Source: Arthrobacter sp. (lineage in GTDB: Bacteria > Actinomycetota > Actinomycetes > Actinomycetales > Micrococcaceae). Taken from it: a stretch of 25,736 nucleotides of DNA. Location of the stretch: assembly GCA_025464925.1 (NCBI GenBank), contig JAODMS010000150.1, positions 1 to 25,736 of the forward strand, read 5' to 3'. Positions 22,977-25,736 of this stretch are shown here, one piece after another. Position numbers and translations under genes: made by a program. How positions within the stretch are numbered: the stretch's first letter is position 1; every line of letters begins with the position of its first letter. A model generated the notes under the pieces. That model searched no databases. It had not been told where the DNA came from and saw only the letters and a program-made list of their open reading frames with translations.

Positions 22977-24371
22977 GTGAACCCGGACCACTGCCCGAAC
23001 AGTGCCGGCGCTGGCAGGGACGCACGAGCACGCCGACGAGGGGATTCTGCCATCACAACTTTGGGTCCTGCTGGAAAACTGGGACTTGACGAGATCTCGC
23101 CGCTGCTCAAACAGACCCCCATCGCCGTGCTCTTCATTGCCGCCGCGGTCATGAGCAGCTCCATTTCAACGCTGACCGTCAGCAACTGGCCGGCCCTGGT
23201 TGCCGGTGCTGCATTGATAGCGGCGGCGACCCTGCTGGCGGCCGTATGCGGCCGGCCCTCACTGCTGCGGTTCGCCACCATTGTCCCTGCCCTGGACTTC
23301 CTCGCTGCCGGACTCCTTCGTCACGCGACCGGTGAAAGCCATTCCATCTACGCTTCCCTCGTGCTGCTTCCCGTCCTGTGGTTCGCCGCGATGGAAGGAC
23401 GACGCTATGTCCTCTACGGGGTCCTGGGCGCCGCACTGGCAATCCTGGTCCCGTTCGCCCTGGGCGCCGGCACCGCCGCCAACCCCAACGAGCTGCTCCG
23501 CGGCCTTTACAGCACCCTTATTTTCGCGCTGGCGGCAGGGGTGGTGAATGACCTGGCTGCCAGGGCACGGCTGCGTCTGGGTGTTGCCCGTGCACAGGCG
23601 GCCGCCGCGGCCGAGGAACTGCACCGGGCAGCCCAGATCCAACGTTTCCTCCTGCCCAAGGCCTCGGCCCCGCTTCCCGGGTACGAGACAGCGGGCGCCT
23701 GCCTTCCGTCCAAGGCCGTCGGCGGTGACTTTTTCGACTGGTACACCATCGACGGCGGCCTGGGATTCACTCTGGGCGACGTGATGGGAAAGGGTGCCGG
23801 AGCCGGCATGATCGCCGCGACAACGCGGGCAGTCATCCGCAGCGCCAGGAACAGCGAGGACCCGGTGACGGCCCTGGCCCTGACGTCAGACTGCTTTGCT
23901 ACCGAGCTGAGCCGGGCCGCATCCTTCGCCACGCTCTTCCACGCCCGGCTCAGGGCTGCGGACGGACGCGTGCTGTTCTCCGATGCCGGCCATGGCCTGA
24001 CGCTGCTCATCCGCGCTGACGGCACCTGGGAACGGCTTGCATCCGGGGAACTGCCGGTAGGGCTGCTTCCGGAGGCAACCTGGAACTCGTTCAAAATCTA
24101 TCTGAACCCCGGTGACATGATTGTCAGCTTCAGCGACGGAGTACTGGACCTCTACGACGGCACCCTCGCCGCGATCGATGAAATAGCCCTGCTGGCGACC
24201 GCCGCGACCTCGGCAAAAGACCTCGTTGCTGCCGTGCAAAAGCGGGCGGCCGGAACAACCAACCCCGACGACGTGACCATCCTCGCCGTCCGCAGAACAG
24301 TGCAGCAGGACACCGCCCGAAACGCTCAGGAATCAAACGAGCTCATGACACTGTCCGCCTCGGCTCCATGA
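22977..24371 (+). CDS. Membrane-bound SpoIIE-type serine phosphatase
   Basis: The 464-residue protein has an N-terminal membrane module of about six hydrophobic segments (residues 45-195). A helical linker (about 195-228, ending IQRFLLPK) leads to a SpoIIE PP2C domain: GGDFFDW (249-255), GDVMGKG (267-273), DAGHG (336-340), SDGVLD (386-391) and NPDDVTIL (429-436). All metal ligands are present. It closely resembles the GAF-SpoIIE protein at 14751, down to the shared DLYDGTLAA segment, so the two are paralogues with different sensors. It probably acts on the same STAS protein in response to an envelope signal. The GTG at 22977 has no ribosome-binding site. Its stop overlaps the next ATG as ATGA. 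Confidence 0.9.
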   Translation: MNPDHCPNSAGAGRDARARRRGDSAITTLGPAGKLGLDEISPLLKQTPIAVLFIAAAVMSSSISTLTVSNWPALVAGAALIAAATLLAAVCGRPSLLRFATIVPALDFLAAGLLRHATGESHSIYASLVLLPVLWFAAMEGRRYVLYGVLGAALAILVPFALGAGTAANPNELLRGLYSTLIFALAAGVVNDLAARARLRLGVARAQAAAAAEELHRAAQIQRFLLPKASAPLPGYETAGACLPSKAVGGDFFDWYTIDGGLGFTLGDVMGKGAGAGMIAATTRAVIRSARNSEDPVTALALTSDCFATELSRAASFATLFHARLRAADGRVLFSDAGHGLTLLIRADGTWERLASGELPVGLLPEATWNSFKIYLNPGDMIVSFSDGVLDLYDGTLAAIDEIALLATAATSAKDLVAAVQKRAAGTTNPDDVTILAVRRTVQQDTARNAQESNELMTLSASAP

Positions 24372-24530
24372 AGCATATGCGAAGGACATCGCCCGTAGCG
24401 CTGGCCATCGGAGTACTCGTTGCCTCCGGCTGCGGGGCCCAGCCGGAGGCTACGGCCCCGCCCCCAGCCCCGGTGTGTGCGGTCCCTACGGTCTCTGCCC
24501 TGGCTCCCGGGTCCGGAATCCTGTCGGGCG
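24368..24530 (+). pseudogene. Lipoprotein gene, 5' part only
   Basis: The ATG at 24368 overlaps the phosphatase stop (ATGA), so the gene was the next in that operon. It begins with a lipoprotein signal, MKHMRRTSPVALAIGVLVASG then Cys, followed by a Pro/Ala-rich stretch with two more Cys (PAPVCAVPTVSA and SGAC). At about 24530 it runs into the antisense 3' edge of a parA fragment. The frame stays open to 24682, but that continuation is antisense parA, not lipoprotein. About 54 residues of genuine sequence remain. The function of the original protein is unknown. Confidence 0.65.
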
Positions 24531-24972
24531 CCTGCAGCGGCTCATTCCCCGGCGGACAGTCGAGCAGGACCAGGTCGTACTCCCCCGCAACCTCGGCAAG
24601 CAGTCTGGCCAGGGCCAGCTGGGCCGCATCACGGTCCTTCTGGGCCTTAGCTCCCAGGAACGCGGCAGCATCGTCGAGGTGAGGGCCTCCGGCAATGACG
24701 TCCAGGTTGGAACGGACGCCCAACAGCAGATCGGGCGCTCCCCCGAAGCACAGCGAAGCCGCCAGGCTCCTACCGCCGTCACCTTGATCGGCATAACCCA
24801 AGTCCTCAGCGAGGTTACCTTGGGGGTCGAGATCCACGAGCAGCACCCGTGATCCGCCCTCGGCCAGGAGTCCGCCTACGTTGGCCACCAGGCTGGTCTT
24901 GAAGACCCCACCCTTACCGTTGATTACCGCGATGACGCGGCTGAGGGCCCCGCGGTCCAGATCGTATTTCAT
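24531..24972 (-). pseudogene. parA: ParA-type partition ATPase, C-terminally truncated
   Basis: About 147 residues of a plasmid-type ParA of roughly 250 remain. The deviant Walker A KGGVFKTSLVAN (from residue 20), the Walker A'-region DLDPQGN and the Walker B strand LVLLDCPPGN are intact. After GNEPLQ the family match stops at about 24531, where the truncated lipoprotein gene begins on the other strand. The C-terminal nucleoid-binding half is missing. Nominal translation continues to 24343 through unrelated sequence. The ATG at 24972 is preceded by an in-frame TTG. No parB or centromere repeats are seen. This marks plasmid-derived DNA. Confidence 0.85.
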
Positions 24973-24974
24973 CA

Positions 24975-25373
24975 ATCAGAAGCAACGCGGACGAAATCCG
25001 CGCCGGAAACCCCGCCTACGCCCACATTCCAGCCGACCGACCGCTTGTTGGGCTTGTTGTCACAGCTGAGCCCTTCTACACGGCGAACACCCCGCCGGTG
25101 CGTGAAGTACTCCCGGATCCAGGGATTCCGATCATGACCATTTCACTACGCGAGTTGGAGCTACTGGCAGCCTTGTCCCCGTCAGAGGTGGGAGCAGGCT
25201 TGGAAGCTATCGTCGCCAATGATGAGCTGTACACATGGCCGCTGGCGCTGGCCCTCCCGAAAGTGCTGCCGAATCTCTATGAGGATCGTGAAAACTCGCT
25301 GCTTAGCGAGGCATATGAAACGGCCTTCCTCCCCCTGACAGAAAGATGGCCGACGCAGCCGGGCCAGGCGTAG
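24975..25373 (+). pseudogene. C-terminal part of an unknown protein
   Basis: An open frame from about 24945 to the stop at 25373 reads sensibly coding from IRSNADEIRAGNPAYAHIPA onward, including LVGLVVTAEPFYTANTPPV and LELLAALSPSEVGAGLEAIV. It lacks a good start codon at its beginning; the first are GTG at 25098 and ATG at 25134 (79 residues). Its coding-like composition starts where the divergent parA begins, suggesting a 5'-truncated gene rather than a small one. I recognise no family. A gene caller would probably report 25134-25373 or 25098-25373. Confidence 0.45.
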
Positions 25374-25451
25374 ACGCGAACGACGCCTAGCCGACAGATA
25401 GGCCAACGGTGCCTCGTCCTGCTGCACAGGAGGCCAGCAGCGCCTACGGAG

Positions 25452-25736
25452 TTAGCTGACGCGGCGATAGCGGATGTGGGTGGCCAGCGGTGAATGAAGC
25501 ACCTCGGCGGGTTCGAAGCCAAAGGATTCAACCCCGTCGAAGATGCGCTCTCCCGAACCGAGCAGGACCGGTGCGATGTCGAGGGTGAGCTCGTCGATCA
25601 CGCCGGCGATCAGTGCCTGTCGGACGGTCGAGGCCCCACCGGCGATGTCCACGCCGTTGTCCCCGGCGGCCTGGCACGCTGCGGAGTAGGCCGCGTCGAA
25701 GCCCTCGGTGACGAAGTGGAAGGTCGTCCCGCCGTC
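25452..25736 (-). CDS. Dihydrofolate reductase / RibD C-terminal family protein (partial, runs off the window)
   Basis: The last 94 residues of a DHFR-like reductase are present and the 5' end lies beyond the window. The sequence TTFHFVTEGFDAAYSAACQAAG, then IAGGASTVRQALIAGVIDELTLDIAPVLLGSGERIFD, is the standard C-terminal half of RibD_C-type proteins, with the NADPH-binding GGAS loop and the LLGSGxRLF-type strand. These stand-alone enzymes are NADPH-dependent reductases of mostly unknown substrate in actinobacteria. The stop is at 25452-25454. There is no operon partner within the window. Confidence 0.88.
   Translation of the reverse strand, partial: DGGTTFHFVTEGFDAAYSAACQAAGDNGVDIAGGASTVRQALIAGVIDELTLDIAPVLLGSGERIFDGVESFGFEPAEVLHSPLATHIRYRRVS

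Noticed and set aside
25377..25445. Possible tRNA or terminator between the last two genes
   Set aside because: There is no tRNA cloverleaf or anticodon arm. The only structure is a weak CTGCTG/CAGCAG pairing without a U-tract.

Overview
The window looks like DNA from a high-GC actinobacterium of the Arthrobacter/Pseudarthrobacter type (Micrococcaceae). The evidence is GC-rich codon use in most genes, an Lsr2-type nucleoid protein, SpoIIE/STAS/RsbW partner-switching proteins, and insertion-sequence families common in that group. It reads as two parts: a mosaic accessory region (1 to about 14.7 kb) and an apparently coherent operon-like region (about 14.75 to 24.5 kb), followed by a short stretch of broken plasmid-like and accessory genes.

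Left part. Positions 1-820 hold ISL3-type transposase debris and two rounds of IS-end-like repeats. A clearly lower-GC gene of 1034 codons (962-4066, minus) encodes a SIR2-domain protein with a degenerate STAND-like NTPase core, a probable anti-phage NADase. Next come a small membrane protein, an IS3 orfA scrap, a complete serine recombinase, a DUF4145 protein and an Mrr-like nuclease. Two related 25-bp imperfect palindromes flank the DUF4145 gene. Then follow a membrane protein, lsr2, a strong bidirectional terminator, an N-terminally truncated serine recombinase, a lipoprotein, an AAA ATPase split by an IS3 remnant, a full-length second serine recombinase with res-like inverted repeats, and a frameshifted, truncated IS110 transposase. 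About 1 kb without a convincing gene follows, carrying a duplicated 58-bp repeat.

Right part. A GAF-SpoIIE phosphatase (14751), a BcsA-like family 2 glycosyltransferase with an unusual insertion and no PilZ domain (15958), a STAS anti-sigma-factor antagonist (17939) and an RsbW-type ATPase (18264) are tightly packed, the last three with overlapping ends. They are followed by a secreted GH26-family glycosidase (18874), a convergent OpgC-type acyltransferase fused to a catalytically degenerate GH26-like domain (20191-22803, minus), and a divergently transcribed membrane-bound SpoIIE phosphatase (22977) that is translationally coupled to a lipoprotein. The simplest reading is a locus that makes, acylates and trims a beta-linked exopolysaccharide under partner-switching control by two phosphatases. 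That integrated function is inference; the individual domain calls are well supported.

Right edge. At about 24530 both the lipoprotein and an opposing parA gene lose their 3' ends at the same point. This is a recombination scar between the polysaccharide locus and plasmid-type DNA. The window ends in an N-terminally truncated unknown gene and the C-terminal part of a DHFR/RibD-like reductase.
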